From JANQGH01 sp039177555 (lineage in GTDB: Bacteria; Pseudomonadota; Alphaproteobacteria; DSM-16000; Inquilinaceae): a stretch of DNA of 64,000 nucleotides. The stretch covers positions 1 through 64,000 of the forward strand of contig JBCDFV010000021.1 in NCBI GenBank assembly GCA_039177555.1, in the 5' to 3' direction. The notes below the pieces were generated by a model. The model saw nothing but the letters and a program-made list of their open reading frames with translations. It made no database searches and was not told where the DNA came from. Positions 54,681 through 63,973 of the stretch are shown piece by piece (position 1 is the first letter of the stretch; the number at the start of each line of letters is the position of its first letter). The position numbers and the translations under genes were made by a program.

Positions 54681-55889
54681 ATGCAGTATGACAGGGGCAC
54701 GCTGGCGGGCGAGCAGACCGGCCTGCGGGCTTACAACAGACGCACGATCCTGAATCTGATCCGCCAGTCGGGTGCGTTGCCCAAGGCCGAAATCGCCCGG
54801 CTTACCGGCCTCAGCGGCCAGTCGGTTTCCGTCATCGTCAACGGCTTGCTGAAGGAAAAGCTGGTCCGCAAGGAAGGCAAGGTGCGCGGCAAGGTCGGGC
54901 AGCCGACGACGCCGATCGCACTGAACGAGGATGGCGCCTTTTCCGTTGGCGTGAAAATCGGCCGACGCAGCCTTGAGGTCTCGTTGGTCAACTTCCTTGG
55001 CCGCCGCATCGCGGGCAGCGAGGTCTTCTACGACGCGCCGAGGGTTGGCGAGGTCGAGCAGATTCTGAAAAGCGAGGTGTCCGGCGTGCTTGACGGCATC
55101 GGCCCGGCCGTCCGTGACCGGATCGTCGGCGTCGGTGTCGCCATGCCCAGCCTGTTGCACGAATGGGCCGACGTGATGGGCCTTGCGGACGCCGACCTAC
55201 TGGATTGGCGAGGCCTGGACGTTGCCGCGCTGGTGTCGGACATCGTCGGCATGCCGGTGGAGATCTATAACGATGCCACCGCCGCCTGTGCGGCGGAGAT
55301 GGTGTTGGGCGATGCCATGACCCGGTCCAGCGCGTTCTATCTGTTCATCGGCACCTTCATCGGCGGTGGCATCGTGCTCGATCGCCGGCTGTTCACGGGC
55401 CCGCAGGGTAATGCCGGCGCCATCGGGCCGATCCCGGTGCCGGCGGCGGGCGGCGGTTTGGAACAACTCATCGCCAATGGCTCGCTGTTCACGCTCGATC
55501 GCGCCTTGGCCGCCGAGGGCATCCGATCGGAGGGCAGCATCGCCGACCGGGTGCAAGATCCGCGCGCGGCCGCACCGCTGCGGCGCTGGCGGGAACGGGC
55601 CAGCGAGGTGATCGCCTTTGCCGTCGCCAGCGCGGTCTCGGTGATCGATTTTGAGGAAGTCATCATCGACGCCATGCTGCATCCGCCGGACATTCAGGCG
55701 ATCGTCGACGATGTGCGCCTTGCCTTGCGCCAGATCGACCTGACCGGCACCAGCCAGACCGTGATCAAGCCGGGCACGATCGGCCCCACGGCGCGGGTTT
55801 CCGGCGCCGCGGTCCTGCCGCTGATCCGCCAGTTCTCGCCCGACCAGATGCTGCTGTTGAAGAACCCCGCTTCGGTCCTGCCCGTCTGA
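54681..55889 (+). CDS. ROK-family transcriptional repressor
   Basis: A 402-residue ROK protein. The N-terminal winged HTH (about residues 12-70, RRTILNLIRQSGALPKAEIA and RLTGLSGQSVSVIVNGLL) precedes the sugar-kinase-like fold. That fold includes VGVKIGRRSLEVSLVNFLG, YNDATAACAAEMVLG and FYLFIGTFIGGGIVLDRRLF. The ROK signature and its zinc-binding cysteines (CXCGXXGC) are replaced by GPQGNAGAIGPIPVPAAGGG here, without cysteines. It is divergent from the sugar transporter operon, with two matching palindromes between, so it probably represses that operon in response to a sugar. Confidence 0.9.
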   Translation: MQYDRGTLAGEQTGLRAYNRRTILNLIRQSGALPKAEIARLTGLSGQSVSVIVNGLLKEKLVRKEGKVRGKVGQPTTPIALNEDGAFSVGVKIGRRSLEVSLVNFLGRRIAGSEVFYDAPRVGEVEQILKSEVSGVLDGIGPAVRDRIVGVGVAMPSLLHEWADVMGLADADLLDWRGLDVAALVSDIVGMPVEIYNDATAACAAEMVLGDAMTRSSAFYLFIGTFIGGGIVLDRRLFTGPQGNAGAIGPIPVPAAGGGLEQLIANGSLFTLDRALAAEGIRSEGSIADRVQDPRAAAPLRRWRERASEVIAFAVASAVSVIDFEEVIIDAMLHPPDIQAIVDDVRLALRQIDLTGTSQTVIKPGTIGPTARVSGAAVLPLIRQFSPDQMLLLKNPASVLPV

Positions 55890-55907
55890 GGCAGGCTCTG
55901 GCCGGCG

Positions 55908-56717
55908 CTATCGGCCGCCGTCCCCAGCCAGCTCGCTTTTGCGCTGGCGCTTGTAGTGCCGATAGATGTAGAGCGCGAACGGGGCCGAGGGGATGATGAA
56001 CCAGGGCGCCGCGATGCCCGTGAACAACAGGTTCAGAAGAGCGAACACGCCGATCAGGCCGGCCGAGATCTGGACCGATCTCGGCTGCAGCCGCAGCCAG
56101 GCCAGACCCGCCTCGATGCGCGTCGCCGTCCGGGTGAACACCGACTGTTCAGCCGGTTCGGCGTTGGATTCCTTGGCCGCCTGCTCCGGGTTCGGCGCGT
56201 TGCGGCCGTCCAGGCGAACCTTGTAGCTGGGCACCGGCTCGTCGATGTTCTTGACCGACTTGTCGCCGACGAAATCGAAGCCGAGGGCGAGTTGCTTGCG
56301 CGACAGCTCGTAAACCGTGCCGGAAACCAGGATGCCGCCCGGTTCGGCCAGGGCCTCCAGACGCGAGGCGACGTTGACACCGTCGCCATAGAGGTCTTCG
56401 CCGTCATGCATGACGTCGCCGAGATTGATGCCGACCCGGAACCAGAGCTGCTGGGCCTTGGGCAGATCGCGGTTTTCCGACGTGATCGCGTCCTGGATTT
56501 CGACGGCGCAGCGCACCGCCTCCACCACGCTGGGGAACTCCGCGATGACCGCGTCGCCCCAGGTGTTGATCTGGCGGCCGTCATGGCGGTCGAAATGCTG
56601 GCCCATGATCGCGCGATAGCGGCGCAGCCGGTCCAAGGTGGCGTCCTCGTCCGCCGCCATCTTGGTGCTGTAATGCTGGGCGTCGGCGCAAAAGATCGTG
56701 GTGAGCTTGCGCTTCAT
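55908..56717 (-). CDS. Class III adenylate/guanylate cyclase with C-terminal membrane hairpin
   Basis: A 269-residue protein. Residues 1-170 form a class III cyclase domain: TTIFCADAQHYSTKM with the first metal Asp, INTWGDAVIAEFPSVVEAVR with the second, and RVGINLGDVMHDGEDLYGDG and VNVASRLEALAEPGGILVSG. Two hydrophobic segments follow near 208-245 (VQISAGLIGVFALLNLLFTG and APWFIIPSAPFALYIYRHYK), which anchor it by the C-terminus. It therefore probably makes cAMP at the membrane. It lies between the ROK gene and the sugar kinase, facing both; a cAMP-CRP effect on sugar use would be inference. Confidence 0.9.
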   Translation of the reverse strand: MKRKLTTIFCADAQHYSTKMAADEDATLDRLRRYRAIMGQHFDRHDGRQINTWGDAVIAEFPSVVEAVRCAVEIQDAITSENRDLPKAQQLWFRVGINLGDVMHDGEDLYGDGVNVASRLEALAEPGGILVSGTVYELSRKQLALGFDFVGDKSVKNIDEPVPSYKVRLDGRNAPNPEQAAKESNAEPAEQSVFTRTATRIEAGLAWLRLQPRSVQISAGLIGVFALLNLLFTGIAAPWFIIPSAPFALYIYRHYKRQRKSELAGDGGR

Positions 56718-56781
56718 GGGTTCGAGCCGGTCTGGTTACCCGGTCCATATGCGCCATTAGGCGGCAAAACCCAAGGGTGAA

Positions 56782-57702
56782 TTAGGCGTCCGTCTCAGCC
56801 AGAAATGCTTCGACCGCGGTGCGCCTGGGCATGGGGGCCACCGCGCCGTAACCCTGGGTCGACAGGGCGGCTGCCGCGTTGGCGTAGCGGGCGGCGGAAA
56901 ACGGGTCGCTTCCGGCCACCAGTTCGGCCAGAAAGGCGCCGTCGAACATGTCGCCGGCGGCGGTGGCGTCGACCGTTTCGACGCGGCGTCCGGCCACCCG
57001 GCGCCGCTCGTCCTTCGTGGCCACCAAGGTTCCGTCTGCGCCCAGTGTCAGGGCCACGACCTCTGCGCCCAGGCCGAGATAGAAATCGCAGATGGCGTCC
57101 GGATCGTCATGGCCGGTCAGGTGGACCGCATCATCCAGGCCCGGCAGGGCGATCTGGCACTGTGTCATGGCCGCGTGGATGACCGCGCGCGCCCGCTCAA
57201 TCGGCCACAGCCGAAGGCGCAGGTTAGAATCGTAGGACACGCGCACGCCGGCCTCGCGCGCGATTCCCATGGCGCGAAACACGGTGTCCGCCGCGCTGTC
57301 GGAAATGGCCTGGCTGATGCCGGAGACGTGCAACAGCTTGGCGCCTGCGATGTAGTCGGCCGGCAGGTCGCCTGGCGTCACGCGGCTGGCGGCGCTGCCG
57401 GCGCGCAGATAGCTGAACTGATGGCCGTCCGGGCCATGGGTGACGAAATAGATGCCTGTATGGGCGGCGGGATCTTGCTCGACATGGGCGCAGTCGACGA
57501 CTTCGGTGCGCCAGAGATCCAAGAAGCTGTCACCGAACACGTCGCTGCCCAGCCGGGTGAGATAGCCGACCTTCGCCCCCTGCCGCGCCGCCGCGATGGC
57601 GGTGTTAGAGGTGTCGCCGCCGTGCCCGGAGAGATAGCGGCCATCCTGCTGCTGGTTGAACTCCATCATCGGTTCGCCGAGGCAGATGATGTCTGGCTGC
57701 AT
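56782..57702 (-). CDS. PfkB-family sugar kinase (2-keto-3-deoxygluconate kinase-like)
   Basis: A 306-residue ribokinase-fold protein. It has the N-terminal ICLGEPMMEFNQQQDGRYL and GGDTSNTAIAAARQGAKVGY motif. The anion-hole/catalytic segment is VDATAAGDMFDGAFLAEL, where PfkB kinases usually have DTTGAGDAF; the catalytic Asp is kept and the first Gly of GAGD is Ala. The closest family by pattern is KdgK. FrcK-like fructose kinases are the alternative given the frc-type transporter nearby. ATG 57702 with GGGGGA upstream is used; the frame extends upstream. Confidence 0.86.
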   Translation of the reverse strand: MQPDIICLGEPMMEFNQQQDGRYLSGHGGDTSNTAIAAARQGAKVGYLTRLGSDVFGDSFLDLWRTEVVDCAHVEQDPAAHTGIYFVTHGPDGHQFSYLRAGSAASRVTPGDLPADYIAGAKLLHVSGISQAISDSAADTVFRAMGIAREAGVRVSYDSNLRLRLWPIERARAVIHAAMTQCQIALPGLDDAVHLTGHDDPDAICDFYLGLGAEVVALTLGADGTLVATKDERRRVAGRRVETVDATAAGDMFDGAFLAELVAGSDPFSAARYANAAAALSTQGYGAVAPMPRRTAVEAFLAETDA

Positions 57703-57815
57703 TCCCAATCCCCCTTGTCGGCAAGGCTGCCGCTTTCTCAAACGCAAGAAACGGGCGGCGTCGCCCATGCCAAAGGCAGATACTGGCCGCCGACCGAACA
57801 AACAGGGAGCCAGCG

Positions 57816-58559
57816 ATGCCGTCAACACTGTCCGTCCCGGCCATGACCGGCAAACGCCAGGACGACCGGGTGGAGCGGTTGGACTGGGCCAGGATCGGCG
57901 AGGAGCTGAACACGCACGGCGTGGGCCCGACCGGCCCGATACTGACAGCGGCCGAATGCGACGCGCTGAGCGGCCTGTACGCCGACGACACACGGTTCCG
58001 CAGCCGGGTCGAGATGCGTCGGCACGGCTTCGGCGAGGGCGAGTACAAGTACTTCGCCTATCCGCTGCCCGACCTTGTGCAGAGCCTGCGGGCGGCCTTC
58101 TACGGCCCCCTGGCGGCGATCGCGAATGGCTGGATGGCCGCGTTAGGGCGCGACCTGCGCTATCCCCCTTCGCTCGAGGACATGCTGGCGCGCTGTCACG
58201 CGGCGGGCCAGCCCCGTCCGACGCCCCTGCTGCTGCAATACGGGCCGGGCGACTACAACTGCCTGCACCAGGACCTCTACGGCGCCGAGGCGTTTCCGAT
58301 CCAGCTTGTCATCCTGTTGGACCAGCCGGGCAGCGACTTCACTGGCGGTGAGTTCGTGCTGACCGAACAGCGCCCGCGCATGCAGTCACGGGCCGAAGTC
58401 GTTCCCCTTCAAAAGGGTCACGGCGCCGTCTTCGCGGTGAACGAACGGCCGAAACAGGGCGGGCGCGGCGTCTATCGGGTGAAGATGCGCCACGGGGTCA
58501 GCCGGCTGCGCAGCGGCCGACGGCAGACGCTGGGCATCATTTTCCACGATGCGCGTTAG
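57816..58559 (+). CDS. 2OG-Fe(II) oxygenase
   Basis: A 247-residue protein of the 2-oxoglutarate/iron oxygenase superfamily (prolyl-4-hydroxylase-like, COG3826-type). The metal-binding HxD is in YNCLHQDLYGAEAFPIQL; the distal His is in KMRHGVSRLRSGRRQTLGII, where the following Arg binds 2-oxoglutarate. LLQYGPGDYN before HQD is also typical. Substrate is unknown; protein or small-molecule hydroxylation both fit. It converges with the agmatine-deiminase-like gene (stop codons overlap in TTAG). Confidence 0.87.
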   Translation: MPSTLSVPAMTGKRQDDRVERLDWARIGEELNTHGVGPTGPILTAAECDALSGLYADDTRFRSRVEMRRHGFGEGEYKYFAYPLPDLVQSLRAAFYGPLAAIANGWMAALGRDLRYPPSLEDMLARCHAAGQPRPTPLLLQYGPGDYNCLHQDLYGAEAFPIQLVILLDQPGSDFTGGEFVLTEQRPRMQSRAEVVPLQKGHGAVFAVNERPKQGGRGVYRVKMRHGVSRLRSGRRQTLGIIFHDAR

Positions 58560-59584
58560 GGTCGATCGTCCCGCGCGGCCTGGCGCATCGCGGCCGCATT
58601 GCCGGCCGCCGTCTGCCAGACGAGGCACCGCGCGCTGCCGCCCATGAAGCAGACATCCTGGCTTGGCACGGGCACCACCGCCTTGGACGTGTGCTCATCG
58701 ATCAGGGCCAGAACCTCTTCATCCAGCGGACTGTCGAACTGCGGCACGTAGACGGCATTGTTGGTCACGACCGAATTCACATAGATGCCGCAGGCCGAGC
58801 TGAACCGATCGTCCCAAGTGCCCTCGTCCGGCGCCGATGGTAGTTCGATGATCGTGACGTCCGGGAAGGCGGCGGTCAGCGCGTCCATCACCTCGGTTCG
58901 AAACGGCTCGTCATAGCGGTTCACGAACAGGGTCCGCGGGTCCGTGAACATGACCATGCCGTCGGCGTGGGCCAGCCCGTCCGGATCGTCGTTGGGGATG
59001 ATCGCCACCCGCTCGATACCGGGCAGGTCCCGCAGTGCCGCGACGCCCTCGTCATGGGACAGGCGATTATCCTCCAAAAACCGGTCCGTGACGATGATGC
59101 CGCCCACGCCGTCGTCGACGACATTGCCGCCGTCCAGGATCAAACGGCTCGACGGGAACGAAACGCCGGCCTCGTTGGCGATGTGCCGGAACCCGGCCTG
59201 CACCGCGTCGGCCTCGCGCTGGTCGCCGCCCTGCGCGGAGGCGGCGTACCGGAACGACACCGGGGCGTACGGCTGAACCGGTGAGAAATCCCGCACCCAG
59301 ATGTCGAGTGCTGGCCGCACCAGCAGCATCTCGTCCGGCAGGACCGCCGACAGATACTCATAGGCGGCCGCGTCGGCCAGGATGACCACGTCGTCATGGG
59401 GCGCGATGGCCTGCGCATAGGCGGCCTGAAAGTCCAGAATGTCATCATAGACATCGCGGTAATAGGGGTCGTCCGACATCGGTGCGGACAAGACCAGGGT
59501 CATCCGGTCGTCCTGGGCGGCCGCGCGCGTGCCGGGAACCATCAAGGCCATTGCCAGTATCCAATACAGTCTCATGGCTGCCAT
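58556..59584 (-). CDS. Secreted agmatine deiminase / peptidyl-arginine deiminase-like protein
   Basis: A 342-residue protein with a signal peptide (MRLYWILAMALMVPGTRAAA). The mature domain has the family blocks DIWVRDFSPVQPYA, LILDGGNVVDDGVGGIIVTD, HADGMVMFTDPRTLFVNRYD, YVNSVVTNNAVYVPQFDS and, near the C-terminus, MGGSARCLVWQT with the likely catalytic cysteine. The His of HADGM matches the active-site His of AgDI enzymes. Export is unusual for agmatine deiminase and points to periplasmic substrates or a PPAD-like role. Start: ATG 59584 or 59575 (nine bases later); GAGGGG favours 59584. Confidence 0.85.
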   Translation of the reverse strand: MAAMRLYWILAMALMVPGTRAAAQDDRMTLVLSAPMSDDPYYRDVYDDILDFQAAYAQAIAPHDDVVILADAAAYEYLSAVLPDEMLLVRPALDIWVRDFSPVQPYAPVSFRYAASAQGGDQREADAVQAGFRHIANEAGVSFPSSRLILDGGNVVDDGVGGIIVTDRFLEDNRLSHDEGVAALRDLPGIERVAIIPNDDPDGLAHADGMVMFTDPRTLFVNRYDEPFRTEVMDALTAAFPDVTIIELPSAPDEGTWDDRFSSACGIYVNSVVTNNAVYVPQFDSPLDEEVLALIDEHTSKAVVPVPSQDVCFMGGSARCLVWQTAAGNAAAMRQAARDDRP

Positions 59585-59739
59585 CTGCCCCTCATCTTGA
59601 CGACGCGGTGACGTCGGGCTTGGATGGTCACGCGCCATCCAGACGTTTGCGGTCCCACCTGCCCGAACGTACCATTGCTTCAACCCATCGCCTCTGGGGC
59701 AACGCCACCTCGATGCGATTTGGTACAGTGAGGGATCTG

Positions 59740-61401
59740 ATGACGGATTACTACGATCTCGGTAGTTACGGCCGGCCGGTCACCACGCGGTCGGCCGAGG
59801 CCCAGCTTTGGTTCAATCGCGGCCTGGTCTGGTGCTACGGCTATCACCATGAAGAGGCGATCGACTGCTTCGAAAAGGCGCTTGAGCACGACCCCGATTG
59901 CGCTATGGCCCATTGGGGCATCGCCTATTCGATCGGCCCCAACTACAACAAGCCCTGGATCATGTTCGACGAGCGCGACATGCGCGAATCGCTGGGTCGC
60001 GCCTATGCCGAGACCCAGGCCGCGCTGGCCCATGTCGACGCCGTGACGCCGATCGAACGGGCGCTGATCGAGGCCTTGCCGGCCCGCTATCCCCAGGCCG
60101 ACCCCATCGACGACTGCCGGCCCTGGAACGACGCCTTCGCCAATGCTATGCGCACGGCCTTTGCCGCCCACCGGGACGATCTGGACGTACGTACGATCTT
60201 CGTCGAATCGATCATGAACCGTACGCCCTGGAAGCTGTGGGACCTGAGCACGGGCATGGCGGCGGACGGCGCCGGCACCGAAGAGGCCATGGGCGTGATG
60301 GAGGAGGCGTTTTCCGGCCCCCAAGCCGACGAGGCCTATGTCCATCCCGGGCTGCTGCACCTCTACATCCACCTGCTGGAAATGTCGCCCTTCCCGGAAC
60401 GGGCGCTGAAGGCCGGCGATGCCTTGCGCGACCTGGTGCCGGATGCCGGGCATTTGCGCCACATGCCGACCCATATCGATGTCCTGTGCGGCAACTATCA
60501 CGCGGTGGTCGACGGCAACCGCAAGGCCATCCTGGCGGACTGCAAGTTCCTCGACGACAAGGGTCCGATGAACTTCTACACGGCTTATCGGGTCCACAAT
60601 TATCACTTCGAGATGTATGGCGCGATGTTCCTCGGCCAGTACGCCCCGGCGGTGCGTGCTGCCGAGGAGCTGATCGAAACCGTGCCGGAAGACCTGTTGC
60701 GCGTGCCCTCGCCGCCCATGGCCGACTGGCTGGAGGGTTACTTCTCGCTGAAACAGCATGTGCTGGTGCGCTTCGGCAAATGGCAGGAGATCATCGACCA
60801 GGATCTGCCGCAGGATCGCGCGCTTTATTGCGTGACGACGGCGATGATGCACTACGCCAAGGCGGTCGCCCATGCCGCCAGCGGGAACGTGCCGGCGGCG
60901 GAGGAGGAACGGCGCAACTTCCTGGCCGCGCGCGAGACGGTGCCGGACACGCGCTACATCCACGTCAATACCTGCCTGGACATTCTGGGCGTGGCCGAGG
61001 CGATGCTGGATGGTGAGCTTGAGTACCGGAAGGGCAACTACGATGCCGCGTTCGCCCATCTGCGCGAGGCGGTCGCGCGCGACGACGCGCTGCCGTATGA
61101 CGAGCCCTGGGGCTGGATGCAGCCGCCGCGCCACGCGCTGGGCGCCCTATTGCTGGAACAGGGCCGGGCGGAAGAGGCCGAGGCGGTCTACCGGGCTGAT
61201 CTCGGTATCGACGGCACGCTGAACCGGTCCAGCCAGAACCCGGACAATGTCTGGAGCCTGCACGGGCTGCACGAATGCCTGGTTCGGCGCGGCGAGTTGG
61301 CCGAGGCCGCGATCATCAAGCAGCGGCTGGAGCTGGCCTCGGCCCGCGCCGACGTGCCGATCAAGGCTTCATGCTATTGCCGGCTTCAGCACGCGGCATG
61401 A
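59740..61401 (+). CDS. TPR-containing protein
   Basis: A 553-residue protein with several TPR-like repeats at the N-terminus (AEAQLWFNRGLVWCYGYHHE, EAIDCFEKALEHDPDCAMAH) and others near the C-terminus (GNYDAAFAHLREAVARDDAL, HALGALLLEQGRAEEAEAVY). The middle is helical and includes HPGLLHLYIHLLEMSPFPER and LRHMPTHIDVLCGNYHAVVD, characteristic of a large group of otherwise unannotated bacterial TPR proteins. No signal peptide or catalytic motif is seen. ATG 59740 has AGGG upstream; the frame is open to 59482. A methyltransferase follows after 25 bases. Confidence 0.83.
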   Translation: MTDYYDLGSYGRPVTTRSAEAQLWFNRGLVWCYGYHHEEAIDCFEKALEHDPDCAMAHWGIAYSIGPNYNKPWIMFDERDMRESLGRAYAETQAALAHVDAVTPIERALIEALPARYPQADPIDDCRPWNDAFANAMRTAFAAHRDDLDVRTIFVESIMNRTPWKLWDLSTGMAADGAGTEEAMGVMEEAFSGPQADEAYVHPGLLHLYIHLLEMSPFPERALKAGDALRDLVPDAGHLRHMPTHIDVLCGNYHAVVDGNRKAILADCKFLDDKGPMNFYTAYRVHNYHFEMYGAMFLGQYAPAVRAAEELIETVPEDLLRVPSPPMADWLEGYFSLKQHVLVRFGKWQEIIDQDLPQDRALYCVTTAMMHYAKAVAHAASGNVPAAEEERRNFLAARETVPDTRYIHVNTCLDILGVAEAMLDGELEYRKGNYDAAFAHLREAVARDDALPYDEPWGWMQPPRHALGALLLEQGRAEEAEAVYRADLGIDGTLNRSSQNPDNVWSLHGLHECLVRRGELAEAAIIKQRLELASARADVPIKASCYCRLQHAA

Positions 61402-61426
61402 CCAGCGCCATGAGACGTACCTTCTG

Positions 61427-62173
61427 ATGCGAATCTACCGAGACCTGGTCGACTGGTATCCGCTGATCTCGATCGTCGAAGAGTACGCGGAAGAGGCCGA
61501 CCATCTCGTGAAGGTCGTCGAAGCGACGGCCGGCGGCGCGGCGTCGAGCCTGCTGGAGCTGGGGGCGGGTGCGGGCCATTTGGCGTCGCACCTGAAGGGC
61601 CGCTTTGCGTGCACGCTGACGGATCTGTCGCCGGAGATGCTTGATCTCAGCCGCGATCTCAATCCGGAGTGCATGCACGTACAGGGCGACATGCGGTCAT
61701 TGCGGCTGGGCCGGACCTTCGACGTCGTGCTGATCCACGACGCGATCGGCTACATGATCACGAGGGACGATCTCGCCGCCGCGATCGAAACCGCGCGCGC
61801 CCACCTGGCGCCGGGGGGCGTCGCGATCTTCATCCCGGACCTGATCCGGGACCGCTTTCAGCCCGCGGTCGGCAGCGGCGGGGCCGACCTGCCCGACGGG
61901 CGCGGCCTGCGCTATCTGGAATGGGTCCACGACCCCGACCCTGGCGATACCGTGGTCGACGTCGATTTCTGCCTGATGATCCGCGAGCCGGGCCGGGACG
62001 TGCGGGTTGAGCACGACAAGCATGTCGAAGGCCTGTTCGATCGGGCGACCTGGCGCAGCCTGATGATCGAAGCGGGCCTCCAGCCCGTGCCTGTCGATGT
62101 TCCCGACCCGCACGCCGGGGAGCATGAGGTGTTCGTGGCGCGGCATCGGGCCGCGCGCCCGCCGCTGGCCTGA
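61427..62173 (+). CDS. Class I SAM-dependent methyltransferase
   Basis: A 248-residue protein. Motif I is LLELGAGAGHLASHLKG, with FACTLTDLSPEMLDLSRDLNP (motif II with the acidic residue contacting SAM ribose), then RTFDVVLIHDAIGYMITRDD (motif IV) and HLAPGGVAIFIPDL. The N-terminus is YRDLVDWYPLISIVEEYAEE. Substrate unknown; small-molecule methyltransferases of this type are common. ATG 61427 fits the fold and lies 25 bases after the TPR gene; the frame runs in from 61247. Confidence 0.87.
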   Translation: MRIYRDLVDWYPLISIVEEYAEEADHLVKVVEATAGGAASSLLELGAGAGHLASHLKGRFACTLTDLSPEMLDLSRDLNPECMHVQGDMRSLRLGRTFDVVLIHDAIGYMITRDDLAAAIETARAHLAPGGVAIFIPDLIRDRFQPAVGSGGADLPDGRGLRYLEWVHDPDPGDTVVDVDFCLMIREPGRDVRVEHDKHVEGLFDRATWRSLMIEAGLQPVPVDVPDPHAGEHEVFVARHRAARPPLA

Positions 62174-62647
62174 GGGGCGTTCTCGCAGCACCACGAAGGT
62201 GCCGCGTTACGGTCTGCGCGGCAACGCGACTAACGCCCGCTTCGAGCCCTTCTTCGACATTCGGTAGCCAACTGGTTATGACGCTTCCGGCCCATTGCTG
62301 CCATTTGCTGATAATTGCGGTTCTGCGACGTACCTCCCCAAAGCGGACATTGGCAAAAGCGGTGCGCGCTTGTCAGTTGTAGGACCGGCATGCGGACTAA
62401 CTGGACATGATCTGTCTTGAGCCTCAGGCATGAAACAGTCCGGGTTCAGCCAGCGTCTCAGCACCATTCAAATGACGGATATCCGGTGGCAAGGTCTTTG
62501 TAGGGGACCCGATTGTCACCTCATAAGCTGGCACAAACGAGCGCACGGAGGACGCCTCAAGGCGAACTGTGTTGCCGGTGATGGCTCAAGACGGCAGTTT
62601 GTCCCTTCGTGACACAGATCCGAGAACCGGGGGCAGAGGAAGTGGTT
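62174..62647. other. Intergenic region before the amidase gene, no gene seen
   Basis: A 474-base stretch with no convincing ORF on either strand. Its base composition is visibly less GC-rich than the genes to its left and matches the amidase that follows. I find no terminal repeats or transposase piece. The amidase ribosome binding site (AGAGGAAG) is at its right end. Confidence 0.4.
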
Positions 62648-63973
62648 ATGTCGGACACTGCTGACCGCCAGCTGACGCGCGCCCTTGACGTTGTCGCCCA
62701 GACCGAAAGCAAGGTGCACGCCTACAGGCACGTGCTGGAACGAGAGGCTCGGTTGGCTGCGGCGACAGCCGACACAAACCCTCTCACTTCACCCATTAGC
62801 GGTTGGCCATTCGCTGTCAAGGAGGTGTTTGACGTGGCGGGCGTTGAGACCTCCGGCGGGTCACAAGCCTTCAAAGATCGAATTGCGACCGCAGATGCCA
62901 CTGTTGTAGGGCGAGTTCGGTCTGCCGGGGGTGTCTTGGTAGGAACGCAGATTGCGCACGAGTTGACCTGCGGCTGCGATCAGCCGCCAACGCGCAACCC
63001 GTGGAACCTCGACTGCTATCCCGGTGGATCCAGCGCCGGAGCCGGGGTGTCGGTCGCCGTTGGATCCGCCCGTTTTGCCCTGGGTACCGACGCCGCGGGT
63101 TCGGTGCGCATTCCAGCGGCCATGACAGGGACCACGGGCCTTAAACCGACCTGGGGACTGATCAGTGCGCATGGCGTCATGCGCCAGGCCTCCGCACCAT
63201 CGATCGATCATGTTGGCATCATCGCCAGGTCGGCTGCGGACATCGCCCAGATTCTCCCCGTCATTGCTGGTCCTGACCCGTGGGACCCTGCAACACTGCA
63301 AACCCAACAGGCGCATGAAGAGGCACCCCAGCACAACGCCCGAATTGCGGTTCTCGGCGATAGGACCCTTAAGGCATTGGCTGAAATCCATCCTCTCGAT
63401 CCGGATATCAAGGACGCGTTTTCGGATGCCTGTGCCGTTTTTCGCCAGGCAGGCGCTGAGATCATTGAACTGGAATTGCCGACCCTGCCGCATGCCGTTG
63501 AAGCAAGTGTCACGTTCTTTTCTGCCGAGCTCGCATGCGCCAACGCGAAAACGCTCGCGGAACGCAAAGCGGACTATAACGCCGCGGTCGTAGGGGTGAT
63601 TGAGACCGGGTTGGCAATCCCCGCCGACCGGTTGGCGCAGGCACTGCGAACACGCTCACGGCTGCGTCAGGAAATCACATCAGTGCTCGCCTCCGCCGAC
63701 GCGCATTTTCTACTGACGCCGACCACGCCGCAGCCGGCAATGCCCCTGTCGCAACTCGATCCCTCAAAAGATCTGGCGACGCTCATCCCCTTCACGTGCG
63801 GGTTTAATCTCACAGGCAACCCGGCAATCAGCTTGCCCTGCGGCCTCACTCGCGACGGCTTGCCGATCGGGCTACAGATCGTCAGTCGGCACTATACAGA
63901 CGCTGCTTTGGTTGAGCTTGCCCAGCAGTATCAGGAATTGACGGATTGGCACCGAAGGCACCCACATCTTTGA
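62648..63973 (+). CDS. Amidase (amidase signature family)
   Basis: A 441-residue amidase-signature enzyme, hydrolysing C-N bonds. The Ser-cisSer-Lys triad is visible: Lys in WPFAVKEVFDVAGVETSGGS, cis-Ser in YPGGSSAGAGVSVAVG, and nucleophile Ser in GTDAAGSVRIPAAMTG. Near the end comes LLTPTTPQPAMPLSQLDPSK. The residue before the nucleophile differs from the common GTDTGGS (here GTDAAGS). ATG 62648 is preferred; an upstream GTG at 62609 is in frame. Substrate unknown. Codon use is less GC-rich than neighbours, so transfer is possible. Confidence 0.9.
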   Translation: MSDTADRQLTRALDVVAQTESKVHAYRHVLEREARLAAATADTNPLTSPISGWPFAVKEVFDVAGVETSGGSQAFKDRIATADATVVGRVRSAGGVLVGTQIAHELTCGCDQPPTRNPWNLDCYPGGSSAGAGVSVAVGSARFALGTDAAGSVRIPAAMTGTTGLKPTWGLISAHGVMRQASAPSIDHVGIIARSAADIAQILPVIAGPDPWDPATLQTQQAHEEAPQHNARIAVLGDRTLKALAEIHPLDPDIKDAFSDACAVFRQAGAEIIELELPTLPHAVEASVTFFSAELACANAKTLAERKADYNAAVVGVIETGLAIPADRLAQALRTRSRLRQEITSVLASADAHFLLTPTTPQPAMPLSQLDPSKDLATLIPFTCGFNLTGNPAISLPCGLTRDGLPIGLQIVSRHYTDAALVELAQQYQELTDWHRRHPHL

